In this document: positions 27,673 through 37,336 of the stretch, one piece after another | How the letters are laid out: the number at the start of each line of letters is the position of its first letter | How positions within the stretch are numbered: position 1 is the stretch's first letter | Assembly (NCBI GenBank): GCA_963677815.1 | Contig: OY782499.1 | Span: 434,001-498,000 of the forward strand | Reading direction: 5' to 3' | From: JAEKNW01 sp963677815 | Lineage (GTDB): Bacteria; Cloacimonadota; Cloacimonadia; Cloacimonadales; JAFGVF01 | Length of the DNA: 64,000 nt | Made by a program: the position numbers and the translations under genes | The notes under the pieces: model-generated | Database searches by the model: none | Seen by the model: only the letters and a program-made list of their open reading frames with translations | What the model was told of the DNA's origin: nothing

Positions 27673-28608
27673 CTACTCATGTAGAGAAAACCGTTCAAGC
27701 TCTTCTATAATTATTTGGCTTATTTCTTCATTTCTATTAAAGACCTTAAGATGCGAGGCATTAATATGTTTAGCCTTATGTTTTAATTTAAATTTATTCT
27801 TTTCAAAAAAATCAATATTTGCCATATTTTGACTTTCAGCTGATATTATTGAATCTCCAGTCTCTTTAGTATCTTTCTTAAAAATATTTATAAAGTTATC
27901 CCAAACAGACTCTTCTTCAGAGTCCTTGACATCATGAGCAATGATTGAAACATAATTGATATTTTCAGGGTGTGGTTGCATATTAAGATTATGTAAAAAA
28001 CTATCTTTGCCCGAAGCGACAAGATCTTTAAGAGTATTGATAGATATTTCAGAATGAATTCCGAAGACATCTATAATAGCTTGTGCAGCTTTTGTGTCTG
28101 ATCCTCCTACAACCAAGGTTGAAGCATACAAAATATTTGCGAGATAGCTCCCAAGATGAGGAGTAGCCAATGTTATGAGAGTTTCCACATAATTATCATT
28201 AAAGTTATTAACAAGATAATTCCTAGCAATCAATCCACCCATACTATAAGCAACTATTAGGAAATTGTCATTATTAGTTTTTTCCCTCAATCCTTTAATC
28301 ACAATTGCTAATTCGTTACTCAAGTTTTCTACAGTTTGGGTAGAATCAGAAAAAACTAAATTATATATATCGCCCTTTTTAAATTCTTGAGTGAAGTCTT
28401 GCTTAATATTGAAGTCCAAAGCCTTAACACTTCCCCCGTATTTATATCCGTTTGCTACTAACTTCTCAATTATTCCTGATTCTTCCCACATAAGTGCTTT
28501 AGAACCATATCCTGGAATTAATAAGACAGCAGGATTTTCTTTTTTACTACATGATGCTATCAACAAAACGAAAGAACTAATAATTAAAAAACTTACAAAT
28601 CTTCTCAT
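27673..28608 (-). CDS. Lipoprotein alpha/beta-hydrolase, lipase-like
   Basis: The 311-residue protein has a lipobox (LIASC, Cys20) and then an alpha/beta-hydrolase fold: oxyanion strand LLIPGYGS (about 29-36), nucleophile elbow AYSMGG (Ser122), TLATPHLGS, and a late histidine in KHINASHLKV. It resembles triacylglycerol lipases and PGAP1-like esterases. The lipid anchor suggests action at the periplasmic or outer surface. It is 75 bp from the 13-gene run and in the same direction, so it could be its distal member. Confidence 0.82.
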   Translation of the reverse strand: MRRFVSFLIISSFVLLIASCSKKENPAVLLIPGYGSKALMWEESGIIEKLVANGYKYGGSVKALDFNIKQDFTQEFKKGDIYNLVFSDSTQTVENLSNELAIVIKGLREKTNNDNFLIVAYSMGGLIARNYLVNNFNDNYVETLITLATPHLGSYLANILYASTLVVGGSDTKAAQAIIDVFGIHSEISINTLKDLVASGKDSFLHNLNMQPHPENINYVSIIAHDVKDSEEESVWDNFINIFKKDTKETGDSIISAESQNMANIDFFEKNKFKLKHKAKHINASHLKVFNRNEEISQIIIEELERFSLHE

Positions 28609-28683
28609 TTTCCCCTCTTCTGTAAAGTATTTTTATAATCTATGTCTCTATTTTTTTTGATTATCTTAACTAAGCATATTTCT

Positions 28684-29697
28684 CTATAAAGGCTCTGTCA
28701 TAGGCTTTTCTTCAAATATTAGTTGCAGACAGATACCAGCAAATAATACAAAGAACAACCTATTAAACAAAAATCCAGGAATAATAATAAACTTATATGA
28801 GTTAAAGGACTTAACATAACACCATTTGTGGGATTCCTGAAGATTTAAATATGGAATATCGAAAATAAATTTACTTCTGATATTAATATAACTTAGTAAT
28901 TCAATTTTGTCTCTAGTAAGAGTTTCTTCAACAAACAATTGTTTCAACAGAAAATCGACTCGAACTATTTGAACCTTGTTTCCTGGATAAACTGAATTGA
29001 CATATTCATGAATTTTATCTGTTGAACAAGTATAATATGTATTCATAATATGATTTTCAGGACCTTGCAAGTAATTCCAATAATCTTTATTATATGTGAT
29101 AGTGTAAGCTACAGGTTGGAAATCAACTTGAGACATTTCAGGGCTTGAATAGTATTTATCAAGAATCTTTTCTAAAGGTGAAAGTTTATCTAGCATTCCA
29201 GGGATTACCATATTAATTGCAATCACTCCAACAAGTAAAGAGTAGACGATTCCGATAATTAAAACGCCAATACTTCGCCAAAATAGAGAAGCATTCCTCC
29301 CTCCCAAACCTAAATTTTTTACTTCAATCATTATGAATATGATTAATACAAATACAGCTAAAATATTATAAATGAAATTATCTGCAATATGACTAAACAC
29401 TGAAGTAGAAACTAATTCCTCTGTAGTAACCAGTAAAGTCCAGCCAGCAATAATCACCATAAACAATCGGGGAAACATAGCTCCAATATGAGTTAAAAAT
29501 TTGTCTGAATCTAAAATACCTGAGAGAAGTAAAAACGACAGAGATATTGCTATTAGTATTATTAAGATTGGGGGAACGATAAAATCATAAAATATATAGA
29601 AAATACAATAAATAACAATAATTGTTATTACTTTTATTATTAACTTTAATATATTAATTAATATGTTTAATTTAATATTTAATTTGTTTAATATCAA
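28684..29697 (-). CDS. Polytopic membrane protein of unknown function
   Basis: The 337-residue protein starts at TTG 29697, preceded by an ideal AGGAGG at 5-nt spacing, and overlaps the upstream gene by 26 bp. Hydrophobic segments lie at about 17-38, 43-60, 76-93, 108-126 and 137-160. A soluble loop (about 170-300) contains the only conspicuous cysteines, and a last helix lies at about 310-328. It is the final gene of the run. I recognise no family; a membrane effector or anchor is plausible by position only. Confidence 0.7.
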   Translation of the reverse strand: MILNKLNIKLNILINILKLIIKVITIIVIYCIFYIFYDFIVPPILIILIAISLSFLLLSGILDSDKFLTHIGAMFPRLFMVIIAGWTLLVTTEELVSTSVFSHIADNFIYNILAVFVLIIFIMIEVKNLGLGGRNASLFWRSIGVLIIGIVYSLLVGVIAINMVIPGMLDKLSPLEKILDKYYSSPEMSQVDFQPVAYTITYNKDYWNYLQGPENHIMNTYYTCSTDKIHEYVNSVYPGNKVQIVRVDFLLKQLFVEETLTRDKIELLSYINIRSKFIFDIPYLNLQESHKWCYVKSFNSYKFIIIPGFLFNRLFFVLFAGICLQLIFEEKPMTEPL

Positions 29698-30715
29698 AAA
29701 AACCTCCTATATGATTCTTTGCTCTTATCCAAATATTTTTGAAAAGGTAAAACACATCTTTACTAATTAACGTGAATAGCTTTCCTAGAGAATACCTGCG
29801 AGAAAACCATTTGATTGCATCAGTATAAATGCTATTATCTGTTTTTTTCAACTCTTTAATTTTATTGTTTAGTGATTCTATTTTCCTTTTAAAATCTTCC
29901 TTTGATTCTATTTCTCTTGAAATTTTTTCTCTTTTATAAATGCCTTTTAATTCACTAATATTTTTTTTTATTTTTTCAAGACATTCAGAATATTCATCTT
30001 CTATATCCTTTTTAAACCAATGAGATAATTTATATAGCTCATTTACCCTTGAATCATTTAAGACTAATAGATATTGTTTTCCATATTTGATACTTTTTTT
30101 TAGAAAAACTTCTGCTTTCTTTTCATCAAAGATTAAGTTATAATAATCATAAAGAAATTTTGAACTAATAGCATAGAAATAATAATTACTTCTTAACCTT
30201 GATTCTATCTCAGCAAAATGCTCTGAATTTTCAAATAAGTCCGTTACTTCCCAATCAAATATGAAATCATGAATTAATTTTCTAAATATCTTTACGTATA
30301 TTGGTTGGCTCTTTTCATCCTTTTCTTCTTCTTTAATTTTATTAGTTTTAAAAGAAATACCTTTATTTCTAATATGTTCATAGATATATTTTACAATTTC
30401 TTCTTTATTATCTTCAATTCTACAATCTTTGAGTGTATTTTTAAGGTTTTCACCATCTGTTAATACTTTGTATAATGGTAACTTTATTAAGGTTACAATT
30501 TCTGGATAAGTACTTTCTTGATCTTGCTTAATTATATTAAGAGCTTTGATGTAGGGATATAAATCATATTTAAAAACTAAATAATCTTGGGTTAATGATA
30601 AAGAAATTAGGTAATATGTTTCATTACAAACTTCATAACTATGATGAATATAATAGAATTCTTTTGTTTTTTTATTATAATGAAAATTATATCCTTCAGT
30701 TGTAATCTTATCCAT
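29672..30715 (-). CDS. Soluble protein with coiled coil, unknown function
   Basis: About 347 residues from ATG 30715; an alternative ATG at 30766 would overlap the upstream gene by 41 bp. The N-terminal third is Tyr-rich (KEFYYIHHSYEV, TYYLISLSLTQDYL). The middle is helical, and about 255-290 is a strongly charged coiled coil (KREKISREIESKEDFKRKIE). The C-terminal end is basic and aromatic (RRYSLGKLFTLISKDVFYLF). No catalytic motif was seen. Coupled to the terminal membrane protein gene. Confidence 0.65.
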   Translation of the reverse strand: MDKITTEGYNFHYNKKTKEFYYIHHSYEVCNETYYLISLSLTQDYLVFKYDLYPYIKALNIIKQDQESTYPEIVTLIKLPLYKVLTDGENLKNTLKDCRIEDNKEEIVKYIYEHIRNKGISFKTNKIKEEEKDEKSQPIYVKIFRKLIHDFIFDWEVTDLFENSEHFAEIESRLRSNYYFYAISSKFLYDYYNLIFDEKKAEVFLKKSIKYGKQYLLVLNDSRVNELYKLSHWFKKDIEDEYSECLEKIKKNISELKGIYKREKISREIESKEDFKRKIESLNNKIKELKKTDNSIYTDAIKWFSRRYSLGKLFTLISKDVFYLFKNIWIRAKNHIGGFFDIKQIKY

Positions 30716-30725
30716 AATCTTATTC

Positions 30726-32429
30726 TTATTTTTTAATAAAGTCAAACAGTTCAATCGATTCATCAATTCCTAATATTGATTTAATCTCTAACTCTAGTAA
30801 TTGCTTTGACTCAAGATAATCAGGATTATTCTCACCTGAATATTCCTTGATTCTCAATAATCTTAAATACAAATCTCTTAATGAAGGGTTTGATATAACT
30901 TTTATCACATTTCTATTTTTTATATTTTTAATTAGTAGACTGTTTCCATTATAATTATCTATAATTGGATAATATCTTATAAAATCATAATAATCTAAAA
31001 AGCTTTCTTCTATTCTTGAATCCTTAATTTGGACACCTAAAAAGTGAGCAAATTTATACATAAATTGCTTAGGTGTATTTATTGGGTCTGCACCACTTGC
31101 CAGTTCCCAATGTTCGCAATGATGACTGATTCCGTTCTCTCTTAAATCATCTAAGAGAGCATTACTAAAAGCAGATATTGGGAAAAGATAAGCCTTTCCA
31201 AAAGGTGTTTTAATATTGTTATACCTACTATTCTCTGCACTATAATCGCTTTTAATTATATCTATCAATTCAGAACTAAATTCTCTTTCATTAGATTTTC
31301 CATTAATTCCTAGTAGGTAGTCAATTAAAACAATATCATAGGTCCTTTCATCATCCTTAAGCGCACCATAACTTTTTTCAACTAATTTTACCTGTTTACT
31401 CCAACCTTGTTGATTACATCTCTCTTCTTTACATCCTGCAATAGGGGTATAAAACCTAAATGGAAGTTTTATTTGATCATCATCCATGTCTTTTTCTACC
31501 TTATTGATGAATGTACAATCAGTACAATCTTTATCGGAACATTTGTTTGTCAAATCTCTATTTAGCAATTTACAGATGATCTTCCACTTTCTAGAAAGCT
31601 TATTACCTTTTTTATCCTGTTTTAGGCATATATCTGCGTAATCATCTACAATTAAGATTCTCCATTTATACTTACAAATCTTTTTTTTTAGTTTCTCATC
31701 GATTTCTTTTTCCATATAAGTTTCTGAATGGAACTTAAAGGGAATAACTTTAGAACTATGTGAATAGCTTCCAAAATCCCTTAAAAATGAGTTATGCATC
31801 ATTCTTGTTTGAAACTCTATAAACTCTTGACTTACATGAGTTAAAAAAAGATTTCTAGAAAATGCGTCATGATAATCTAGTAAAACGTGTTCGAAATTTT
31901 GTTTGAAATTATTATCATATAAGTGAAGATATCGATTCCAGATAGATGAATCCCAATAATATTTACGTTTTTCTATATTGAGATTCTTTATTATCTCTTT
32001 ATTATCATCATTTTCACTTAGCTTTAGATAATTTAAAAAATCAGTACTTATTAAAAGAATAGGAGAAAATTTCTTTTTATTTACCTGATAATGGTACTTA
32101 ACAATATATTTAAATAATTCGTCATAATGTAGGTACTTCATCTTACAAAATAAGATTTTTAGGTTTGATCCATTAGCTGATTTTACTGTACGTTCATTAT
32201 TCTGCGAGCCTTTTTTTTCTTCTGTGCTCGAAATTGGATTTGGGATTATTTCAAAATCTTTCAATTTCTTAACCCTTGAACCTACAATGAGAGTAGATAA
32301 GATATTCTTCAATGATGAACACCAATCAGTTTCTTCAACTAACCTTATTTCATATTTTCCCTTTTTTTCATCTTTTTCATAAACACAAAACTCAATACCA
32401 AACTTAATTTTTTCATCACTATCTGACAT
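30726..32429 (-). CDS. Large protein with an atypical receiver-like domain
   Basis: The 567-residue protein contains, after a roughly 250-residue N-terminal part, WRILIVDDYAD (257-266) and YDIVLIDYLLG (364-374). These match the acidic pocket and phospho-acceptor strand (D370) of a CheY-like receiver. FPISAFSNALLDDL (about 416-430) follows in the place of the usual switch Ser/Thr strand. About 100 residues separate the two acidic strands (normally about 45). They include a cysteine cluster (C297, C302, C305, C333, C338) that could bind zinc. No output domain was recognised. It would fit as phospho-acceptor for the HATPase giant in the same operon. Confidence 0.65.
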   Translation of the reverse strand: MSDSDEKIKFGIEFCVYEKDEKKGKYEIRLVEETDWCSSLKNILSTLIVGSRVKKLKDFEIIPNPISSTEEKKGSQNNERTVKSANGSNLKILFCKMKYLHYDELFKYIVKYHYQVNKKKFSPILLISTDFLNYLKLSENDDNKEIIKNLNIEKRKYYWDSSIWNRYLHLYDNNFKQNFEHVLLDYHDAFSRNLFLTHVSQEFIEFQTRMMHNSFLRDFGSYSHSSKVIPFKFHSETYMEKEIDEKLKKKICKYKWRILIVDDYADICLKQDKKGNKLSRKWKIICKLLNRDLTNKCSDKDCTDCTFINKVEKDMDDDQIKLPFRFYTPIAGCKEERCNQQGWSKQVKLVEKSYGALKDDERTYDIVLIDYLLGINGKSNEREFSSELIDIIKSDYSAENSRYNNIKTPFGKAYLFPISAFSNALLDDLRENGISHHCEHWELASGADPINTPKQFMYKFAHFLGVQIKDSRIEESFLDYYDFIRYYPIIDNYNGNSLLIKNIKNRNVIKVISNPSLRDLYLRLLRIKEYSGENNPDYLESKQLLELEIKSILGIDESIELFDFIKK

Positions 32430-32496
32430 ATCAACCTACCATAATTTAAGTAATATTTCTTATTTACTACACATTCTTTAATCTAAATCAGTTTTA

Positions 32497-33207
32497 TTAA
32501 TTACCTCTTAAATATTTTAAATCTATAACTTCTAATTTATTCTTTGCTTCTGTTAAAGTACTAGTAATATTATCAATACCAATGGCATTTTTAAAATTCC
32601 CTGGCTTAATACTTTGGAAAATTTTATTTATTTTTGACATTATATTAATAACATCATATCCAAATGGTAAAAATATAAAAAAATCTTCGTACTTGTACCA
32701 CCTATTTAACAAACATTCTAGTTCTTGTAGAAATAGTTGAAAATAATCTTGATTATTAATATTTGCTTTTAAATCAGTACTTGTCATAATTGCCTGATTA
32801 AGAATATCTATAACACTTGAGTCCTCATGACCATTAAAGAATAGCTGAAGTTTATCACAGATATCTAGGGCATCAAGGGGGAAATTCTCTGGTGATATAT
32901 TACAAACTGCTTTTTGAGTTTTATTTTCTATAATCAGATTTTCTTCAAATAAGAATATATAATTGGAGTCAATAAAATCCCAGAAACCCATTACTATTAG
33001 TTTTTTATGATGAAAGCTCTCTCTAAAATATCTGAACCAAGGCTTATGAACTGAGTAATTCTTATCATTTATCTTCACTGGCTCTAAAATATATAAAACA
33101 TCGAAATCAAAATCATCTCCACATTTCCATAATGTAGTATTTGTAAATTCTTTGTGACTTAGAATTATATCTGAAAAATTATGAAATGAAGCTAATAGTT
33201 TAGTCAT
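32497..33207 (-). CDS. Unknown island protein
   Basis: The 236-residue protein starts at ATG 33207 (MTKLLASFHNF), preceded by AAGGG at 7-nt spacing, and overlaps the previous gene by 8 bp (ATGACTAA). An in-frame ATG at 33222 is less likely. It has no signal peptide or membrane segment. The N-terminal half has an alternating strand pattern (DFDVLYILEPVKI, KKLIVMGFWDFID) and the rest is helical. No known motif was found. Confidence 0.65.
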   Translation of the reverse strand: MTKLLASFHNFSDIILSHKEFTNTTLWKCGDDFDFDVLYILEPVKINDKNYSVHKPWFRYFRESFHHKKLIVMGFWDFIDSNYIFLFEENLIIENKTQKAVCNISPENFPLDALDICDKLQLFFNGHEDSSVIDILNQAIMTSTDLKANINNQDYFQLFLQELECLLNRWYKYEDFFIFLPFGYDVINIMSKINKIFQSIKPGNFKNAIGIDNITSTLTEAKNKLEVIDLKYLRGN

Positions 33208-33961
33208 AGATTGGCCCTTCAATGTTTCTAAGGCATTTGTTAATCATATTTAAGAAACAACTAACATCTTTGTCTTTATCTGGTTGTAAATAATCTATTA
33301 CAGTATTACATGATCGTATGAATTCATCATCCTTTTTATTGCTTATTGATTTATAATATTCAATAAATTTGTTAATTTTATCTCTATAATTTTTAAATTC
33401 TGATTCAGGAAATTCAGAGATATTATTAAAATTTTCTATAATGACCTCTTCTCGAAATTCATAAATCTTCTGCTTTAGTGAATGCACATAATAATTCCAA
33501 ATATCATCGAAAATTTCTTTTTTTAAGGAAAAATTTACTTGATCTTTGGAATTTTTTACAGCACTATCTCTGAATAATCCCTCATCTACAAGTTTTGAGT
33601 ATATTGGCGATTCTACTCTATTTGTGTTACTCCCAGAGAATATTTTTATAGTTGGTTCTTCACAAGTAAATTTTCCCATGAACGAATTATTGACCATTTC
33701 CTCGGTAAACTTGTCTGGCGTTCCTCCATGCAGTAATAAAAGAGCTTTATAGTCAGATTTTGAGTTTATATATTCAATTATATCCTGCGTTGTATATTCA
33801 TATCTAGCATCTTTTTTGGTAAACCCACAAAAGAGGCAGTCACTAGTATTTTCTATTTTGACTTCAAACTTGTAACCTTCACCAATAAAGTCACAAAAAT
33901 CTTCTACATCCTCACTCTTATACCATCTCCATACAACGATTAACAATCTTTTTTTATCCAT
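33200..33961 (-). CDS. Unknown island protein with LLLLHGG strand
   Basis: The 253-residue protein starts at ATG 33961 after AGGAGG. The N-terminal half shows an alpha/beta pattern with KKRLLIVVWRWY at the start, a DCLFCG pair, and ALLLLHGGTPDKF (about 92-104) followed by TIKIFSGSN. The upstream giant has a similar FILHGGNNK strand, suggesting a shared module. The C-terminal half is helical and charged. A caspase-type His-Gly strand was considered but no matching Cys strand was found. Confidence 0.65.
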   Translation of the reverse strand: MDKKRLLIVVWRWYKSEDVEDFCDFIGEGYKFEVKIENTSDCLFCGFTKKDARYEYTTQDIIEYINSKSDYKALLLLHGGTPDKFTEEMVNNSFMGKFTCEEPTIKIFSGSNTNRVESPIYSKLVDEGLFRDSAVKNSKDQVNFSLKKEIFDDIWNYYVHSLKQKIYEFREEVIIENFNNISEFPESEFKNYRDKINKFIEYYKSISNKKDDEFIRSCNTVIDYLQPDKDKDVSCFLNMINKCLRNIEGPIYD

Positions 33962-33973
33962 AACAGACCTCCT

Positions 33974-36900
33974 TTATGAACCAAACAAAACTTTTGTTAG
34001 ATTATATTTCAACTGAAAATCATCCTTAAAGGCTAACGCATCTTCTACAGCATTTAGAAAAGACTCTATTGGTTTAAATACTGTTATTTTAGAATATTTA
34101 GACCCTAAGTTGTCAATCCATAGTGCTCGTCCTCGTCCCGATGTGATTACAATCCTTAGATTATTTAATGATTTTGAATCTTTAAGTCCTAGCTTAGAGT
34201 CAAAAAAATCACCAATCTCTTTTTCTGATATCCCGTACGACTCTATATATGAGAGATGTAGAACGATAAAATTATAATTTGTAATGTAGTCCATTTTTTC
34301 AATTTCATATTTTTCATTATGAACTTTTAGATTTATCATTTCATATAAGTTACCTTTATCATTTTTAGCAATCCTTTGGTAAATTCTATTATCAATTATA
34401 CATATTTTTGACAAAACAACTTCAATAAATTCACTTGAGATTACTTTCTTTTTGAGATCATCACTTATGAGAGATATATCTCCATCTACATCTTGTATAA
34501 AGTGTGTTCGTAGCCATCCATGGCTTCTAAATTTAATAATTTTGTTTTCAAGAATTCCTTTATTATTACCACCATGTAGAATGAATAATTCTGTATCAGA
34601 ATTATTTACTTTTTGTTGTTGCATACATTTAAAATCTATTATTGCTAATTTTGATCTATGCTGTTGTTCGGGATTCTCTATACATTGTGAAAAATGAGTT
34701 GTTTTATTCTGTAAGAATTTTCTATTCCAGCACTGGTAGATTGCAAATTTGTCTTGTTCAGTTATTTCCTGTTTCTTAATTCTTTCTATCAATTTATCAC
34801 AAACATCTGAATTGTTTCTATTTTTTGTTTGTACCAAAAGATCATCTAATTCTAAATGATTACTTATATCATAATATGTTATTATCCTTATAATACCATT
34901 CTTTGTTAGCTCTTTTTGAATACTAGGAGTCAACTCATCTACATATATGAACCTAAACCTACTGGTATTTTCATTTTCCATTGATATACTAGAATTTTCA
35001 TTGTAATATCCTATAAATTCTCCTCTCCAGAGGTAGATACTTTTTAGGATTCTTCCATTTATTTCATTATTTATTTCATTATTTTTTTCTTCTGAGAAAT
35101 CAAGCCAAAATCTTTTCTCCTTTTCATTATAGAAATATTTATCTCTATTGGTAGTCTTGATATTATTACTAAAATCAACACTCGCAAAAGTATTATTTAA
35201 TAACATAGCTGAACATATTTTATCTTGGAAAGTACCACCTAACTTAGGAGATCCAGTATCTGTTATAATACTTTCACTAGTTTTATTTTTTAGAAAATCT
35301 ATGACTCTCAATTCTATAGATTTATTACTCTTAGTAGTTTTTGAAGTTTTTAATGAATTATCATGATCTAAATAAACTGAAATCTTGAAGAAATTTGGAT
35401 TATGTATTTCTTCTCTCTCAGCATGTGAATCACTTGAAAAATCTAACTCTAATGAGTCTATCCTAATATTGAAGTTCAGACTATCCGGTTTATTTCCGGT
35501 TGTAAATTTAAAATGTTTAATATTTCTAATTGTGTTTTCAAAAATAGTGAATAAAGAATGTCTTCCTACAACTCCACCAGGCAGAAAAATATTATACACA
35601 GGTTTACTTAATTCCTCTCTTACTATCTGATGGTATTCACCAGGATAGATAAAATTATAAGGAGAGAAACCAATATTTTTACCCCCATCAAGAGTTTTAT
35701 AATTAATTTCTGTATTGGAACATTTAAACTTATCAATTATTGATAAGTTTATTCTAGCAAAATCAAGTTTTACATATTTTTTCCCGTCAAGCGAATGAGG
35801 TAACTTTTCTTTATTATTAAATTGATAAACATTAAGAAACAAATCTTCAGGCAGTTCAATGTTAATATTAAGTTTCACAAACCCTTCAGAATGAGCAATC
35901 GTTCCTAGATATAAAGGGTTATCAGCAAAATCATTCCACAGTAAATCATAGAGATTTTGTGTCTCACCTCCAAATGCCATATCTCTTGTTACACCGCTCC
36001 AAAATGCAGCCTTATCTCGTAAAAATTTCATGAATTTGGCTATATGGGTATCCGCTGGTATTGGGAAACCAATTTCCTTTGTCATTACATCTATTTTGGC
36101 TGGGTCAGTAGTTTTATCATTTTCAGTTGGGGCAGTAGTATAAGAATATTGTAAAAATCTATTAATCTCCTCCTTATTTTCAAAACAATCTATTATCTCC
36201 TGTAAATTAGTATAAGAATCAGAATTAGATCTATCATTTAAGCCCAAAACCTTGAATACTTCACTATACTTTTTACCATATTTTTTCAATTCATCTTGCC
36301 CAATATTATATGGATATAAATTATATAAAGAGGTTATTTGGGGAGACTTATCTTCTGAATTACCTTCTCCGATTTTTATTGGTTCGTGTAATTTATTACT
36401 TCGTTTATCAAACCACCACTTAAGAGCTGCTAAACTGTGAGCACTTATATTGTGTGCGTATGAATCTACAAGGATGGAAATTATTGCTGTTTTGATCTGG
36501 TTTTTTCTTAATACCGATTCAAACCTTTTACTGATTATAGAGTTCAATATATGCTGATATTTAGCAGCTATATTTGTCCATTGAATGTATTTCTCTTCAC
36601 ATTTATATATATTTACCTTTGATATAAAACTTACAAAAGCAGCTGATTGATACCAAACTTGTCCATTAAATATTTGGGGAGTAAATGGTATGGGAATTTC
36701 AAAAATAAATATTTCTTCACTGGTCCCTTCATCTCCAACTGAAAATTTTTTATAATAATTCTTAGAAATCTCAGAGAATTCAGAATAAGCATCATTGTTT
36801 GAACTATTCATAGCACTCCATATCCAATTACTATTTCTTACTGAATCAATACTGTTTACATTAATAATATTAATGTTCTTATCATTATTAATATTTATAT

Positions 36901-37336
36901 GCTTATCATCTAAAATAATTATTGGATAGGGGTTCAACTTGTAAGTATGAATAAAATCCCATAAGTGTATTTTGTAATTATTTTCTTTAAGCCATGAGAA
37001 GTAATCAGAATAATCAACAATTTCAGTAATAGGTATTGAATTCCCATTACTGATTGTATTCCACTTTAAACAAACATCATTATTTTTTTTTACTCGATTA
37101 GTATATATAACTGTTTCAAATTTTGGTTTATCTGCCTTAAATGGATTCCATAATGCGAATATGATATGTTTATAATTTTTACTATTCCCAATAATATGTT
37201 TAAAATCCTTTATCATTAAATTAAGCAATTCTTCACAAAATTCATGATTAATATTGTCTGTTAATGAAACATCTGCTGAAAATTTCTCCCATTTCACTTT
37301 ATCTAGAGATATAGAATTATTCTTTTCTATACACAT
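33974..37336 (-). CDS. Giant degenerate histidine-kinase-like HATPase protein
   Basis: The 1120-residue protein has no signal peptide. A region like a kinase dimerisation helix, SYAHNISAHSLAALKWW (about 292-308, with H295 and H300), is followed some 300 residues later by an N-box-like helix (GRHSLFTIFENTIRNIKHF, about 591-609) and a nucleotide-binding-like ITDTGSPKLGGTFQDKICSA (691-710). These match the order of GHKL ATPases with large insertions. The C-terminal 230 residues carry FILHGGNNK and RIVITSGRGRALW, an alpha/beta module of unknown role. It is probably a cytoplasmic signalling ATPase. Confidence 0.6.
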   Translation of the reverse strand: MCIEKNNSISLDKVKWEKFSADVSLTDNINHEFCEELLNLMIKDFKHIIGNSKNYKHIIFALWNPFKADKPKFETVIYTNRVKKNNDVCLKWNTISNGNSIPITEIVDYSDYFSWLKENNYKIHLWDFIHTYKLNPYPIIILDDKHININNDKNINIINVNSIDSVRNSNWIWSAMNSSNNDAYSEFSEISKNYYKKFSVGDEGTSEEIFIFEIPIPFTPQIFNGQVWYQSAAFVSFISKVNIYKCEEKYIQWTNIAAKYQHILNSIISKRFESVLRKNQIKTAIISILVDSYAHNISAHSLAALKWWFDKRSNKLHEPIKIGEGNSEDKSPQITSLYNLYPYNIGQDELKKYGKKYSEVFKVLGLNDRSNSDSYTNLQEIIDCFENKEEINRFLQYSYTTAPTENDKTTDPAKIDVMTKEIGFPIPADTHIAKFMKFLRDKAAFWSGVTRDMAFGGETQNLYDLLWNDFADNPLYLGTIAHSEGFVKLNINIELPEDLFLNVYQFNNKEKLPHSLDGKKYVKLDFARINLSIIDKFKCSNTEINYKTLDGGKNIGFSPYNFIYPGEYHQIVREELSKPVYNIFLPGGVVGRHSLFTIFENTIRNIKHFKFTTGNKPDSLNFNIRIDSLELDFSSDSHAEREEIHNPNFFKISVYLDHDNSLKTSKTTKSNKSIELRVIDFLKNKTSESIITDTGSPKLGGTFQDKICSAMLLNNTFASVDFSNNIKTTNRDKYFYNEKEKRFWLDFSEEKNNEINNEINGRILKSIYLWRGEFIGYYNENSSISMENENTSRFRFIYVDELTPSIQKELTKNGIIRIITYYDISNHLELDDLLVQTKNRNNSDVCDKLIERIKKQEITEQDKFAIYQCWNRKFLQNKTTHFSQCIENPEQQHRSKLAIIDFKCMQQQKVNNSDTELFILHGGNNKGILENKIIKFRSHGWLRTHFIQDVDGDISLISDDLKKKVISSEFIEVVLSKICIIDNRIYQRIAKNDKGNLYEMINLKVHNEKYEIEKMDYITNYNFIVLHLSYIESYGISEKEIGDFFDSKLGLKDSKSLNNLRIVITSGRGRALWIDNLGSKYSKITVFKPIESFLNAVEDALAFKDDFQLKYNLTKVLFGS

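Noticed and set aside
33200..33961. Caspase-like reading of the HGG strand
   Set aside because: No following strand with a catalytic Cys in the expected position; SGSN occupies that place.
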